In this document: positions 1-11,566 of the stretch, one piece after another
Numbering within the stretch: the stretch's first letter is position 1
How the letters are laid out: each line of letters starts with the position of its first letter
Source of the DNA: Ferranicluibacter rubi
GTDB lineage: Bacteria; Pseudomonadota; Alphaproteobacteria; Rhizobiales; Rhizobiaceae
DNA length: 34,537 nt
Direction of reading: 5' to 3'
NCBI RefSeq assembly: GCF_011603255.1
Contig: NZ_JAANCM010000025.1
Location: 1-34,537, forward strand
Program-made: the position numbers and the translations under genes
The notes under the pieces: generated by a model
What the model saw: only the letters and a program-made list of their open reading frames with translations
The model's database searches: none
Told to the model about the DNA's origin: nothing

Positions 1-925
1 CCTCAATGCGCTTCTGCCGTCGTTGATGCTCGGCGTTCCTGTCGTGTCCTCGCCTGCGCAGAAGTTCGATCCGCATATGGCGTTTCGCATCCTGTCGGAG
101 ATGAAGGTGCGCAATGCCTTCATTCCGCCGACGGCCCTGCGGTTGATGAAGGCGGTAGAGAACCCTAAAGCGCAGTACGTCTTCGACCTGCGCACGGTGG
201 GAGCGGCGGGAGAGGCGCTGGGGCGCGAGACCTTCGAGCAGGCGTCCAAGGCGCTTGGCGTCGAGATCGCCGAGTTCTACGGGCAGACGGAATGCAACAT
301 CGTCATTTCCTCCAGTGCCGCCTATGGCGTGCTGAAGTCGGGATCGATGGGCAAGGCGGCGCCGGGCCATGTGGTGGAGATCATCGACGATGACGGGCAG
401 GTTCTGCCGCGGGGCGAGGTGGGGCAGGTTGCCGTGCGGCGGCCCGATCCGGTGATGTTCCTCGGCTACTGGGGAAACGCGGCGGCAACGCAGGCGAAGT
501 TCATCGGCGACTGGATGACGACCGGGGATCAGGCCGTGATGGACGAGGATGGCTATATCAGCTTCTTCGGGCGGGACGACGATGTCATCACCTCGTCCGG
601 ATTTCGGATCGGGCCGAGCGAGGTCGAGGATTGCCTGGTCGGCCATCCCGCCGTCAGCATGGCCGCCGTCATCGGCAAGCCGGATCCGGTTCGCACCGAA
701 ATCGTGAAAGCCTATGTGGTGCTAGCCGAGGGTTATACCGCCTCGGACGTGCTGGCGGCGGCCCTTTCCGACTGGGTGAAGACGCGGCTGTCGATGCATG
801 AATATCCGCGCGAGGTGGCGTTTGTGGATGCGCTGCCGCTGACGACGTCGGGCAAGATCATTCGGCGGCTGCTCAGGGACGCTGATGTCCGGGATCTAGC
901 GGCTCGGGATGAGGGCGCGGCGTAG
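1..925 (+). CDS. AMP-binding acyl-CoA synthetase, 3' part (5' end outside window)
   Basis: This is the C-terminal portion of an adenylate-forming enzyme that activates a carboxylic acid with ATP and transfers it to CoA. The reading frame is open from the first complete codon at position 2, so the start lies upstream of the window and the ATG at 23 is internal. Family motifs appear in order: the substrate/adenine-binding YGQTE, the TTGD motif, the hinge and C-terminal domain signature GRDDDVITSSGFRIGP, and the catalytic lysine in TTSGKIIRR near the end. The pattern fits acetyl-CoA synthetase or medium-chain acyl-CoA synthetase relatives. The acyl substrate cannot be read from this fragment. 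It converges with the minus-strand gene ending at 943, with only 17 bp between them and no obvious terminator. Confidence 0.9.
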   Translation, partial: LNALLPSLMLGVPVVSSPAQKFDPHMAFRILSEMKVRNAFIPPTALRLMKAVENPKAQYVFDLRTVGAAGEALGRETFEQASKALGVEIAEFYGQTECNIVISSSAAYGVLKSGSMGKAAPGHVVEIIDDDGQVLPRGEVGQVAVRRPDPVMFLGYWGNAAATQAKFIGDWMTTGDQAVMDEDGYISFFGRDDDVITSSGFRIGPSEVEDCLVGHPAVSMAAVIGKPDPVRTEIVKAYVVLAEGYTASDVLAAALSDWVKTRLSMHEYPREVAFVDALPLTTSGKIIRRLLRDADVRDLAARDEGAA

Positions 926-942
926 CAAGCGCTACCCTCGTC

Positions 943-2223
943 TTACCGGAAGCTCTTCGGCGTCAGCGCGCGCATCTTCTCGCGCAGCAGGCGGGCCATG
1001 TTGCGGGTGTTGCGGTAGAGGTGGAGCTGGGTCGCGACCTGGCGGACGTCGCGGTCGCGATTGGCGCGCAAGCCGATGACCAGGGTTCCCATCTCCTCGC
1101 GCTCTTTCCAGAACCGGCTCATGATCGGGTGATCGGGCACCGCACAGCTGTCGGACTTGAGGATGTTTGCATCGTCCAGATGCCACTCCGTCAGTTCGCG
1201 CAGCAGCAGCTTGCCGGGAGAGTAGCGGGCGTAGGTCTCGTCGTAGCCGGTTTTCCAGGTATAGGCTTCGCCGCCCATCATGAAGACCACCATCGAGGCG
1301 ATGGCCACGCCATCGAGGTCGATCGTGTGGATGCGCACGGCATCGGCTTCGGCAAGATTGGTGATCGCTTCCCGGGCAAAAGCCGCGCGGTAGCGGTCCA
1401 TGACGATCGCGGTGCGCTGGCGGCCCTTCCAGCCGGAGGCTTCCAGTGCGAGGAACTCTTCCATGCGCAGACGGACGTCTTCCGGCTGGCGCGCGACGGA
1501 ATGGGTGACGGTGCCGAGGCGCGAGAGCAGGGTCCACTGGCGGCGCAGCTCGCGCAGATGGGCGGGGCTGATCGCGCGGCGCAGATAGGTTTCGCCATCG
1601 AGCAGGCTGTCGAGGACGGGCCGGCTGAACGTGTCGGTGACGGTGAGCGGCAGGTTGCGGCTGATGGCGACGGCGCGGACGAGACGGGCCAGCGGCCCCT
1701 TCAGGCGGATATCGGGCAGGACCAGGATCGGCGGCAGGCCCGCTTCGGGATTGGCCAGCGCATCGAAGAGGTTGTCGAGCGTTTCCGCGGCTTCTTCCGT
1801 ATCCAAGAGCGGCGTGCCGAGCGGACCGAAGGGGTTGGACCAGGCGCGGATGATCGGCGAGCCGATGGCAAAGCCAGGCCTTTCCACGGAAAACGGCATT
1901 AGGAAACGCAGGCGGCTACGCGTCTCGCTACGGTCGCGGATGACGGCGAGCCGGACCACACGATCCTCGAGCCGGGGCATGGCCGGTGCCAGGAAGCGGC
2001 CGGAAAAGAAGACGTTCGGCTCGATGGCGCGGTTGGACAGGAAATCGAGTTCTTCCTGCAGGTCGTAGCCGGCACGGGCAGGGTAGACACAGAATTCGCG
2101 TCCCGGACGCCCGGTCCGCATCAGCGTGTCGGCCGGGATGTGGTCGTTGCCCAGTTGCCCGCGGCGGGGCAGCTGCGAGGGACGGCTGTTGGCGTCTGTC
2201 GGGAACTGGGGCGTGACGCTCAT
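943..2223 (-). CDS. GNAT-fold acetyltransferase, CelD/BioF2-like (Acetyltransf_6)
   Basis: This 426-residue cytoplasmic protein has no signal peptide or membrane segment. Its C-terminal half carries the Acetyltransf_6 pattern seen in CelD-like proteins: a core around residues 260-380 with an acyl-CoA-binding strand, the YTWKTGYDE segment and the SPGKLLLRELTEW segment. Such proteins are linked to polysaccharide or cell-surface acylation. Its ATG overlaps the stop of the upstream flippase gene by four bases (ATGA, 2220-2223), which implies translational coupling and one transcript. The pairing suggests that it modifies the glycan, or glycan precursor, that the flippase moves. The actual acceptor is unknown. 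The call is confident at the family level only. Confidence 0.82.
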   Translation of the reverse strand: MSVTPQFPTDANSRPSQLPRRGQLGNDHIPADTLMRTGRPGREFCVYPARAGYDLQEELDFLSNRAIEPNVFFSGRFLAPAMPRLEDRVVRLAVIRDRSETRSRLRFLMPFSVERPGFAIGSPIIRAWSNPFGPLGTPLLDTEEAAETLDNLFDALANPEAGLPPILVLPDIRLKGPLARLVRAVAISRNLPLTVTDTFSRPVLDSLLDGETYLRRAISPAHLRELRRQWTLLSRLGTVTHSVARQPEDVRLRMEEFLALEASGWKGRQRTAIVMDRYRAAFAREAITNLAEADAVRIHTIDLDGVAIASMVVFMMGGEAYTWKTGYDETYARYSPGKLLLRELTEWHLDDANILKSDSCAVPDHPIMSRFWKEREEMGTLVIGLRANRDRDVRQVATQLHLYRNTRNMARLLREKMRALTPKSFR

Positions 2224-3722
2224 GGTCGGCTGGCCTCTGCATCCATCGGTCTTGTCGTCGTCTGGTCCACATCGAGAAGGCCCCTATCAGGAAGGGTGAT
2301 ATCGACCGGTCCGGACTGGGGAGCGGCAAAGGCGAAGAGCCGGATGCCGAAGGTGTGGCGCACGGCAAGGTGCAGCAATGTCGCCTCGACCATCATGGCG
2401 CCCGCCGTTGCCAGGGCAGCCCCCGTCAGCCCGAAGACGGGGATGAGGGTGACGTTGAGCGCGAGATTGGCGGCAAGGGCTGCGGCGTAGAGTTTGACGC
2501 AGAGCGCCTGCTGGCCGCCCATGGTGAGCAGCGCCTCCGCCGGGCCGATGAGCGCCTTGGCCATGATGCCGGCAAAGAGGATGGCCATCAGCGGGTAGCC
2601 GGAGAGGAAGGCGGGCCCGAAGAGGGAGAGAAGGAAGCTGCCGGATGCCAGGACGCAGCCCCCGACGAAGAGCGACGGCCAGAAGCACCATCTGGCGCTT
2701 TCGATGGCGATGGCAGACAGTTGCTGCCGATCGGGCTTGCCCATGCCCGATTTCCCCATTGCCGCGGAGAAACGCGGCGCGGCGGCAGCCTTGACGGCGA
2801 ACATCACGAAATGGACGAGTGCCATCGTCTTGGCGGCGGCAAAGTAGATCGCGACGCTTTCCGGATCGAGCGCGATGCCGACGAGCACGACATCCGAGTT
2901 CGTCAGCATGAAGCCGAAGCCCTCGATGAGAAAGATCGGCAGGGCGACGCGCAGCCAGGTGCGGAATTCGAGGCGCAGCGGGCCGGCGAGATAGCGCTTG
3001 CGCAGGCGCCAGGTGAGAATGAAGAACTGCCCGACGCTCGTGACATAGGTGGCCACCATGGCGGCGATCATCGCGGTCCGTGCGGTGGACGGCTCGCCGG
3101 CCCAGACGGCGCCGACCATGAAGGCGAGGATGAGGACGGGCCGGACGATGTAGGTGGGGCTGAGGGCTGAGACCGCCCAGCTATGTGCCCGCGAGGTGCC
3201 GTCCATCACGTCGCCGAGCGCGATCATCGGCAGGGCGAAGATGCCGAGATATAGCGGCACGAGATAATAGCCGTTGACGAGATCTCCGAAGACGATCAGC
3301 CCGCCGATGCCGACGACCGCGAGCACGGTGGCCGACAGGAGGGCGAAGATGCGCACCGTCGCTGTCATGCCGCGGATTTCATCCAACGCGTTGACGGCGT
3401 GATATTGCGGCACGAAGCGAATGATGGCGGTGTGGAAGCCGAGGCAGGAGAGGTTGCCGAACAACACGACCAGAACCCAGACGAAAACGAAGATGCCGTA
3501 TTCGAACTCGCCCATCATGCGCGCCATGATGATCTGCGAAACGAAGGCGATGCCGGCGCTGACCACGCGGATGGCGAAGGCGACGAGCGCCATGCGCTGG
3601 GCAAGATGCTTCGGGTCATCGCTGGTGAGCAGCGGCTCCAGCCGGCGCATGTGCGGCAGGAGCCGGTCTTTCAGACCCGGCGGCAGAATTCGTTCTGCCG
3701 TTTGACACGCTGCCATGAACAC
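2220..3722 (-). CDS. Polysaccharide/lipopolysaccharide flippase (MATE/Wzx-type membrane protein)
   Basis: This 500-residue protein is mostly hydrophobic, with about 12-14 predicted membrane spans starting near residue 45, as in the Wzx/RfbX polysaccharide-export family. Such flippases move lipid-linked oligosaccharides across the inner membrane. The first span region (ALVAFAIRVVSAGIAFVSQ) is typical of the family N-terminus, so the roughly 40 residues before it form an extra cytoplasmic extension. The start is uncertain: GTG at 3722 and ATG at 3716 lie in the same frame and neither has a strong ribosome-binding site; ATG at 3650 is a third choice. A perfect UUCG hairpin (3681-3700) lies just inside the coding sequence if the upstream starts are right. 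Downstream it overlaps the acetyltransferase gene by four bases. Confidence 0.85.
   Translation of the reverse strand: MFMAACQTAERILPPGLKDRLLPHMRRLEPLLTSDDPKHLAQRMALVAFAIRVVSAGIAFVSQIIMARMMGEFEYGIFVFVWVLVVLFGNLSCLGFHTAIIRFVPQYHAVNALDEIRGMTATVRIFALLSATVLAVVGIGGLIVFGDLVNGYYLVPLYLGIFALPMIALGDVMDGTSRAHSWAVSALSPTYIVRPVLILAFMVGAVWAGEPSTARTAMIAAMVATYVTSVGQFFILTWRLRKRYLAGPLRLEFRTWLRVALPIFLIEGFGFMLTNSDVVLVGIALDPESVAIYFAAAKTMALVHFVMFAVKAAAAPRFSAAMGKSGMGKPDRQQLSAIAIESARWCFWPSLFVGGCVLASGSFLLSLFGPAFLSGYPLMAILFAGIMAKALIGPAEALLTMGGQQALCVKLYAAALAANLALNVTLIPVFGLTGAALATAGAMMVEATLLHLAVRHTFGIRLFAFAAPQSGPVDITLPDRGLLDVDQTTTRPMDAEASRP
3681..3700. promoter_or_regulatory. Perfect 8-bp hairpin with TTCG tetraloop at flippase 5' end
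   Basis: CGGCAGAA-TTCG-TTCTGCCG is a perfect palindromic stem of 8 bp closed by the very stable UUCG tetraloop. On the minus strand it falls 16-41 bases after the candidate flippase start codons at 3716 and 3722. There is no U-tract following it in the minus direction, so it is not a standard terminator of the upstream LysE gene. It may slow translation initiation or mark a mis-assigned start; if translation starts at 3650 it lies in the leader. The structure is visible in the sequence, and any role is inference. Confidence 0.5.
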
Positions 3723-3816
3723 GAAACGCTACCCGACCTGTACGCAGTACGACAAGGCGGGATGATGCGGTATTGGCGTTAATATTCCGTTGGGATGGAC
3801 GCTCGAATGGCAGGGA

Positions 3817-4458
3817 TTACGCCCGGCTCAACGCCACGTTGAGGCCGAGCCCGACGAGGATCGTGCCGCCGATCTTCTGCATCAGGCGCTCGGCCCGACC
3901 CGAGGTGCGCAGCCGCGCGAGAACCGCTTCGGCAAGCAGGACGCAGACGATATCCGCTAGCGAAAACATCATGTTGACGATGGTGCCGAGCACGGCGAAC
4001 TGGACCCAGACCGGGATGGCGGCCGAGGGATCGACGAACTGCGGCAGGAAGGCGAGGAAGAAGATGGCCGTCTTCGGGTTCAACACCTCGACCATCATGC
4101 TCTCCACGAAGGCGCGGCGGGCCGATTTCGGCGCAAGGCCCTGCACGGCACTCCCGTCGCCTTCGCTGCGGGCCGGCGTGCGGAACAGGACAATGCCGAG
4201 ATAGACGAGATAGGCGGCGCCGGCGAGTTTGACGACCAGATAGGCCGTCGGGACGGCCTGGAAGAGCATGGACAGGCCAGCCGCTGCGGCGATCACGTGG
4301 ACATAGCAGCCGAGATGGATCCCCAGCGTCGCCATGAGGCCTGCCCGCCGGCTGGCCGCGACGGTGCGGGCGGCGACATAGAGCATGGCTGGGCCCGGCA
4401 GAAAGGCAAACAGGCCTGCGGTGATGAGGAACGGAAGAAAGAGATCCAGAGATGTCAT
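3817..4458 (-). CDS. LysE/RhtB family amino-acid exporter
   Basis: This 213-residue inner-membrane protein has the LysE pattern: a first span from about residue 7, the FLPGPAMLYV motif near residue 20, and about six membrane segments in total. Family members export amino acids such as lysine, threonine or homoserine lactone to prevent overflow. The substrate here cannot be assigned. The ATG at 4458 has a good ribosome-binding site (AAGGGGGC, about six bases upstream), which fixes the start. It lies 95 bp downstream of the metallo-beta-lactamase-fold gene and 94 bp upstream of the flippase gene, all on the same strand. A loose operon is possible but not shown. Confidence 0.88.
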   Translation of the reverse strand: MTSLDLFLPFLITAGLFAFLPGPAMLYVAARTVAASRRAGLMATLGIHLGCYVHVIAAAAGLSMLFQAVPTAYLVVKLAGAAYLVYLGIVLFRTPARSEGDGSAVQGLAPKSARRAFVESMMVEVLNPKTAIFFLAFLPQFVDPSAAIPVWVQFAVLGTIVNMMFSLADIVCVLLAEAVLARLRTSGRAERLMQKIGGTILVGLGLNVALSRA

Positions 4459-4553
4459 GATACGCCCCCTTGAAGAACACGATCATGACGCAGGCGGAGA
4501 CGTGCAGCAAGGTGGTTGCGTCGTTTGGCCGAACGGAACCACGTGTGCCCGGT

Positions 4554-5378
4554 CTAGAGACCGATCATCCGAAAGCCAGTCTGCGCGCGTTCGATCCGGC
4601 CGAAGCCGTGGAGATGGCCGCCGCCGACGATCCATCCGTGTTGTGCGGCCTGTTCCAGCGTTGCAAGGCGGGTGGCTGCGCTCTGTACCGGGTCGAGATC
4701 GAAGACGAGGCCGAGCTTCGGATCGGCAAGCTGCAACTCGGCGATGTGAAGCGCATCCGCGAGGATCAGGAGGTCGTCTTCGCTGCCCTGCAGGCGGTAG
4801 CCCATCTGGCCCGGCGTGTGGCCGGGGAGGGGTACGGCCTCGATGCCCTCGAAGATCGGACCGGTGGACAGGCTGCGGATTCGTGCGCCATAGGCCCGTT
4901 GCATTTTGTCAGCTACGGTAAAGCCGCCCCGGCGCGCCTCCGATACGGTTTCGCGCAGAGCCGGATCGCCGAAAAAGGCGAGATCGGCGTGCGGCACGAG
5001 AATATCGGCGTTCGGAAAGTAAGCGGTGCCGTCGTCATTCAAGAGACCGTAGGCATGGTCGCCATGAATGTGCGTCAGCAGGACGCAGGTGATGCTCTCG
5101 GGCGTAAACCCCTTGGCCTCCATCGCAGGGCGGGCATGGCCGAAGCCCGGTCCCCAAGCCGTACCGGCTCCCGTGTCGATCAGCATGTCGCCGTCCGGGC
5201 TACGTAGCGCAAAGCAGTTGACGTCCAGCATCGTGGATGTCTTGCCCCATCGCACGACGGCCGAAGCAGAGGCCTCGGGGCCGTCGAGGTGATGGAGGTA
5301 CTCGGCCTTCGCCTCGAAGAGACCGTCGTTGAAGACGAAGATTTCGTAACGGCCGATCTGCAGGGCTTCATCCTTCAT
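4554..5378 (-). CDS. MBL-fold metallo-hydrolase
   Basis: This 274-residue soluble protein has the metallo-beta-lactamase fold with a complete di-zinc site. The HIHGDH motif lies near residue 103, followed by GHTPGQ, the bridging aspartate in LADALH, and a final histidine in GGHLHGFG. Proteins with this layout include lactonases, glyoxalase-II-like thioesterases and other hydrolases. The substrate is unknown, and although the HxHxDH form also occurs in quorum-quenching lactonases this is not enough to claim that activity. The start has an AGGGG site about nine bases upstream. It begins only 30 bp after the end of secA on the same strand, so it may be transcribed by read-through from secA. Confidence 0.85.
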   Translation of the reverse strand: MKDEALQIGRYEIFVFNDGLFEAKAEYLHHLDGPEASASAVVRWGKTSTMLDVNCFALRSPDGDMLIDTGAGTAWGPGFGHARPAMEAKGFTPESITCVLLTHIHGDHAYGLLNDDGTAYFPNADILVPHADLAFFGDPALRETVSEARRGGFTVADKMQRAYGARIRSLSTGPIFEGIEAVPLPGHTPGQMGYRLQGSEDDLLILADALHIAELQLADPKLGLVFDLDPVQSAATRLATLEQAAQHGWIVGGGHLHGFGRIERAQTGFRMIGL

Positions 5379-5408
5379 GCTGCGAACCCCTGCATCTGTT
5401 CTTTTTTC

Positions 5409-8129
<2,721 letters not shown>

Positions 8130-8399
8130 TGAAGATGGTCCTTTCATGTGACGTCGGCGTTCCGCGCGTGGGTCTGAATTCCCGTCAACTGCGCCAAAAC
8201 GCCCGGATCTTGTTCTGGACGCGAGGTTGCGTGACAGATAAGAGGGGGGTCGAATGATGTCAACGGGAGTTGCTGACCGACGTTTCGCTGAAAATGCCGG
8301 TTTTGCAAGGCTACACAACGGCCACATTCTGGTGTTTGTGAGGTCGGCAAGCCGGCCGCGAAGGGCGGATCCGGTACCCCATCGGGAAAGGTTTACGGA
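8130..8399. promoter_or_regulatory. Divergent intergenic region between secA and the parvulin gene
   Basis: This 270-bp gap must hold the promoters of both divergent genes. The secA ribosome-binding site (AAAGGA on the minus strand) lies at its left end. I found no pair of hexamers close to consensus: TTGCAA at 8303-8308 with a 17-base spacer faces a poor -10 (ATTCTG). No hairpin, coding frame or repeat stands out. Confidence 0.35.
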
Positions 8400-9293
8400 A
8401 TGTTCAAATCCAGATTGCTCGCTGCCGTGGCGCTTGGCGCCGTGATCGCGATCCATGGGCCGGTGTTCGCCCAGGATGCCGCCGATCCGGTCGTCGCCAA
8501 GGTCGGCACTGCCGAGATCCACCAGTCCGAGCTCGATCTGGCGCTCGCGTCCCTCGATCCGCAGCTGGCCCAGCTTCCCGACGAACAGAAGCGTGCTGCC
8601 GCGCTTTCGGGCCTCGTGGACGTGAAGCTGCTGGCCAAGGACGCCGAAGCCGAAGGCGTGCAGAACAGCGAGGACTTCAAGAAGCGTCTCGCCTACCTGA
8701 CCGATCGCGAATTGCACAACGCCTACTTCAAGAAGCACGTCGTCGATGCCGTTACGGCCGACGAGGTCAAGGCGCGCTACGAAAAGGAAATCGGCGCGAT
8801 CAAGCCGCAGGAAGAGGTGAAAGCCCGCCACATCCTCGTGAAGACCGAGGAAGAAGCCAAGGCCGTCATCAAGGAACTCGACGCAGGCAAGGACTTTGCG
8901 ACGCTTGCCAAGGAAAAGTCCACCGATCCGAACAAGGACGATGGCGGCGATCTCGGCTACTTCACCAAGGAGCGCATGGTGCCGGAATTCTCCGAAGCCG
9001 CCTTCGCGCTGGAGAAGGGCGCCTACACGAAGACCCCGGTCAAGTCGCAGTTCGGCTTTCACGTGATCCTGCTCGAGGACAAGCGTCTGCAGCCGCCGCC
9101 GCCGCTCGATCAGGTCGAGCCGCAGGTCAAGCAGCTCGTCATGCGCGACAAGTATCTGGCACTTCTGGCCGATGCCAAGAAGGATGCCGGCGTCGAGATC
9201 AGCGATCCCGCGCTCAAGAAGGCCTATGACGAAGCCAACAAGGCCGAGGACGCCGGCGCGACCGAAGGCGACGCCGTCGAAGGCGCCAACTAA
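8400..9293 (+). CDS. Periplasmic peptidyl-prolyl cis-trans isomerase (parvulin, PpiC/SurA type)
   Basis: This 297-residue exported foldase begins with a signal peptide (about residues 1-24, hydrophobic core [13 protein letters not shown], probable cleavage after VFA). A SurA-like N-terminal helical region follows (about 28-125). A parvulin domain then starts at [14 protein letters not shown] and includes [15 protein letters not shown] and the final [11 protein letters not shown] strand (about 135-230). Parvulins of this type catalyse proline isomerisation and help outer-membrane and periplasmic proteins to fold. The C-terminal tail is charged and rich in Ala, Glu and Asp. It is transcribed divergently from secA, a plausible functional link because both serve protein export, and it is followed by two terminator-like hairpins. 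Confidence 0.92.
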   Translation: MFKSRLLAAVALGAVIAIHGPVFAQDAADPVVAKVGTAEIHQSELDLALASLDPQLAQLPDEQKRAAALSGLVDVKLLAKDAEAEGVQNSEDFKKRLAYLTDRELHNAYFKKHVVDAVTADEVKARYEKEIGAIKPQEEVKARHILVKTEEEAKAVIKELDAGKDFATLAKEKSTDPNKDDGGDLGYFTKERMVPEFSEAAFALEKGAYTKTPVKSQFGFHVILLEDKRLQPPPPLDQVEPQVKQLVMRDKYLALLADAKKDAGVEISDPALKKAYDEANKAEDAGATEGDAVEGAN

Positions 9294-9312
9294 GCTGGAG
9301 CCGAGGCTTGGG

Positions 9313-9346
9313 GCGGTCCGGTCCTCCCAGTGAGGATCGGGGCCGC
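9313..9346 (+). terminator. Terminator-like hairpin after the parvulin gene
   Basis: GCGGTCCGGTCCTC pairs with GAGGATCGGGGCCGC around a 5-base loop, with one bulge and a G-T pair, and is followed by TTTG. It lies 20 bp after the parvulin stop codon. The stem is GC-rich and the T-run short, so it is a plausible but imperfect intrinsic terminator. Confidence 0.5.
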
Positions 9347-9412
9347 TTTGCCCCCTCACGCTTCCTGTGCACCGGTCTGTCACGCTGCTGTGACAACCGT
9401 CCATCATGAGTG

Positions 9413-9442
9413 AAAATCCCGAAGGCGATCCTTCGGGATTTT
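9413..9442. terminator. Perfect bidirectional intrinsic terminator between the parvulin gene and argJ
   Basis: AAAATCCCGAAGG, the loop CGAT, and CCTTCGGGATTTT form a perfect 13-bp stem. It ends in TTTT on the plus strand and, by symmetry, on the minus strand. It isolates the parvulin transcript from argJ and could also stop antisense transcription from the argJ side. Confidence 0.8.
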
Positions 9443-9506
9443 CGTTTGCCGAACCTGCCCTGTACCGTCTCCTCATCCCGTCAGCCCTCTCAGCGAAGGT
9501 CCTTTC

Positions 9507-10748
9507 ATGTCCGGTTCCGTTTCCCCGCTTGCCCCGAAAACCTTCGCCGAGATGCCGCCGGTGCGCGGCGTGCGCATGGCGACGGCCGAAGCCGGCATCA
9601 AGTACAAGAACCGGACGGACGTGCTGATGATGGTGTTCGACGCGCCGGCCTCGGTCGCCGGGGTGTTCACCCGCTCGCTTTGCCCGTCGGCCGCCGTCGA
9701 TTTCTGCCGGCAGAACCTGTCCGGTGGCGTTGCCCGTGCCGTTGTTGTCAATTCCGGCAACGCCAATGCGTTCACCGGCGCCAAGGGCCGTGCCGCGACG
9801 GAGCTGACCGGCCAATCTGCGGCCGAGGCGGTGGGTTGCTCGACGGGCGAGGTGTTTCTCGCCTCCACAGGCGTGATCGGTGAGCCGCTGGATGCCACCA
9901 AGTTTGCCGGCGTGCTCGGCGATATGAAGGACCGGGGCACGGAAGATTTCTGGTTCGAGGCCGCCAAGGCGATCATGACCACGGACACCTATCCGAAGGT
10001 TGCGACCCGCTCGGCGACCATCGGCGGCGTCACCGTGACCATCAACGGCATCGCCAAGGGTGCCGGCATGATCGCGCCCGACATGGCGACGATGCTGTCC
10101 TTCGTCGTCACCGATGCCGACATCGGGCCACAGGCCCTGCAGGCTCTTCTCTCGGAAGGTGTCGGTCCTTCCTTCAATTCGGTGACCGTGGATAGCGACA
10201 CCTCGACGTCGGACACGCTGATGCTGTTTGCGACGGGGGCTGCCGCTGCCGACGGGCAGGCGCGCATCGAGGATGCTTCGGATGCGGCACTCGGTGACTT
10301 CCGCGAGGCGCTGAATGCCGTGCTGTTCGACCTTGCTTTGCAGGTCGTGCGGGACGGCGAGGGTGCGCGCAAAATGGTGGCCATTACGGTGGAAGGCGCG
10401 GAAAGCGACGCCGCTGCCAAGCGCATCGGCCTGTCGATCGCCAACTCGCCGCTCGTCAAGACGGCGGTGGCGGGTGAGGACGCCAATTGGGGCCGCGTGG
10501 TCATGGCCGTCGGCAAGGCCGGCGAGAAGGCCGACCGCGACCTGCTCGCCATCTGGTTCGGCGATATCAGGGTCGCCGTCAACGGCGAGCGCGACCCGGC
10601 CTATTCCGAAGCGGCCGCGTCCGCCGTCATGAAGGAGCAGGACATCGCCATCAAGGTGGAGATCGGGCTCGGCGCGGGCACAGCGACGGTCTATACCTGC
10701 GACCTGACCAAGGAATATATCGAAATCAACGGCGATTACCGGAGCTGA
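9507..10748 (+). CDS. argJ: Bifunctional ornithine acetyltransferase / N-acetylglutamate synthase ArgJ
   Basis: ArgJ recycles the acetyl group in arginine biosynthesis: it moves acetyl from N-acetylornithine to glutamate and, in bifunctional forms, also makes N-acetylglutamate from acetyl-CoA. The 413-residue length is normal. The family cleaves itself into alpha and beta chains at a conserved Ala-Thr bond, and the site is present as [14 protein letters not shown] with the nucleophile at Thr195. Further conserved segments include [12 protein letters not shown] near residue 78 and [14 protein letters not shown] near 330. The start has a GAAGG site eight bases upstream. Whether this copy is mono- or bifunctional cannot be decided from sequence alone. 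It heads an apparent operon with the GNAT and mutT genes. Confidence 0.97.
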   Translation: MSGSVSPLAPKTFAEMPPVRGVRMATAEAGIKYKNRTDVLMMVFDAPASVAGVFTRSLCPSAAVDFCRQNLSGGVARAVVVNSGNANAFTGAKGRAATELTGQSAAEAVGCSTGEVFLASTGVIGEPLDATKFAGVLGDMKDRGTEDFWFEAAKAIMTTDTYPKVATRSATIGGVTVTINGIAKGAGMIAPDMATMLSFVVTDADIGPQALQALLSEGVGPSFNSVTVDSDTSTSDTLMLFATGAAAADGQARIEDASDAALGDFREALNAVLFDLALQVVRDGEGARKMVAITVEGAESDAAAKRIGLSIANSPLVKTAVAGEDANWGRVVMAVGKAGEKADRDLLAIWFGDIRVAVNGERDPAYSEAAASAVMKEQDIAIKVEIGLGAGTATVYTCDLTKEYIEINGDYRS

Positions 10749-10783
10749 TCGCGAGATCGGGCTTGAAGGATTGCCGACCGGAC

Positions 10784-11566
10784 ATGCCGATGCTGGATGA
10801 GACGACACGATTGAGGCTGCCACTGGTGCGGCGGCTTGAGGCGATCGGCTTTCGGGCCTGGCCGGCTGCAACCGCGCAGTATGACGGCAGCTGGCTGGTG
10901 CGGATGACGCCCGGACACGGTTCGCGCCGGCTGAATTCGATCAATCCGCTCGACCCGCATGACGGCAGCGACATGGCGGGCCGGTTGGAGCGGGCCGCGC
11001 GTCAGTTTCGCGACGCTGGCCTCGTGCCGACCGTGCGGCAGACGCCGCTGACGCCGCCCGGCCTCGTCGCCCATCTCGATGCGATGGGCTGGACGCGCTT
11101 TTCCGAAACGATCGTCATGACCGTCGATATCCCGCCGAATCCGGCGAGCGACGAGCTTGGTCATGTGCCGTTGCGCGATGTCGCCCGATTCGTGGAGGCG
11201 CGGATGGCGATCGCCGGCGACCCGCCGGAAACCAAGGTGGCGCTGACCTCCGTTATCGAGGCGATCCGGGCGGAATGCGGGCTGTTTCTGTTTGAGGATG
11301 TCGGCCAAGGGCCGACGGCGGTCGCGCTGGCGGTGCAGGATTACGACCTTGCGGGGCTATTGCTGGTCGCCGTTCGGCCCGAGCGTCGCGGCGAAGGCAT
11401 CGGCCGCGACATCGTCGGCGCCAGCCTGCGCTGGGCGCGGCTGAAAGGTGCGCGCAAGGCGTGGCTGGCCGTCGAGGCCGAGAATGCCCCGGCGCTGGCG
11501 CTCTATCGTGGGCTCGGCTTCACCGAGGCCTACCGTTATCTCTATCGAACGCCTGCGGGAGAATGA
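10784..11566 (+). CDS. GNAT family N-acetyltransferase
   Basis: This protein of about 260 residues has a C-terminal GNAT domain. The acetyl-CoA-binding loop reads [14 protein letters not shown] (about residues 198-211), followed by the closing strand [27 protein letters not shown]. The N-terminal half lacks recognisable motifs and may be a second, degenerate GNAT lobe. I chose ATG 10784 because a GAAGGA site lies 13 bases upstream; ATG 10790 is an alternative. The gene starts 35 bp after argJ and its stop overlaps the mutT start by four bases, so the three genes are probably co-transcribed. The acceptor substrate is unknown, and the argJ linkage does not prove a role in arginine metabolism. 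Confidence 0.85.
   Translation: MPMLDETTRLRLPLVRRLEAIGFRAWPAATAQYDGSWLVRMTPGHGSRRLNSINPLDPHDGSDMAGRLERAARQFRDAGLVPTVRQTPLTPPGLVAHLDAMGWTRFSETIVMTVDIPPNPASDELGHVPLRDVARFVEARMAIAGDPPETKVALTSVIEAIRAECGLFLFEDVGQGPTAVALAVQDYDLAGLLLVAVRPERRGEGIGRDIVGASLRWARLKGARKAWLAVEAENAPALALYRGLGFTEAYRYLYRTPAGE

Noticed and set aside
4554-5378. The MBL-fold protein as a quorum-quenching lactonase
   Set aside because: The HxHxDH motif is shared by many hydrolases, and no lactonase-specific feature or quorum-sensing neighbour is visible.
8130-10871. The secA reading frame stays open for about 900 further codons upstream on the minus strand, giving a single frame of over 1800 codons
   Set aside because: That part is antisense to the parvulin gene and argJ, lacks any recognisable domain, and secA has its own start and ribosome-binding site at 8129. 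High GC content explains the missing stops.
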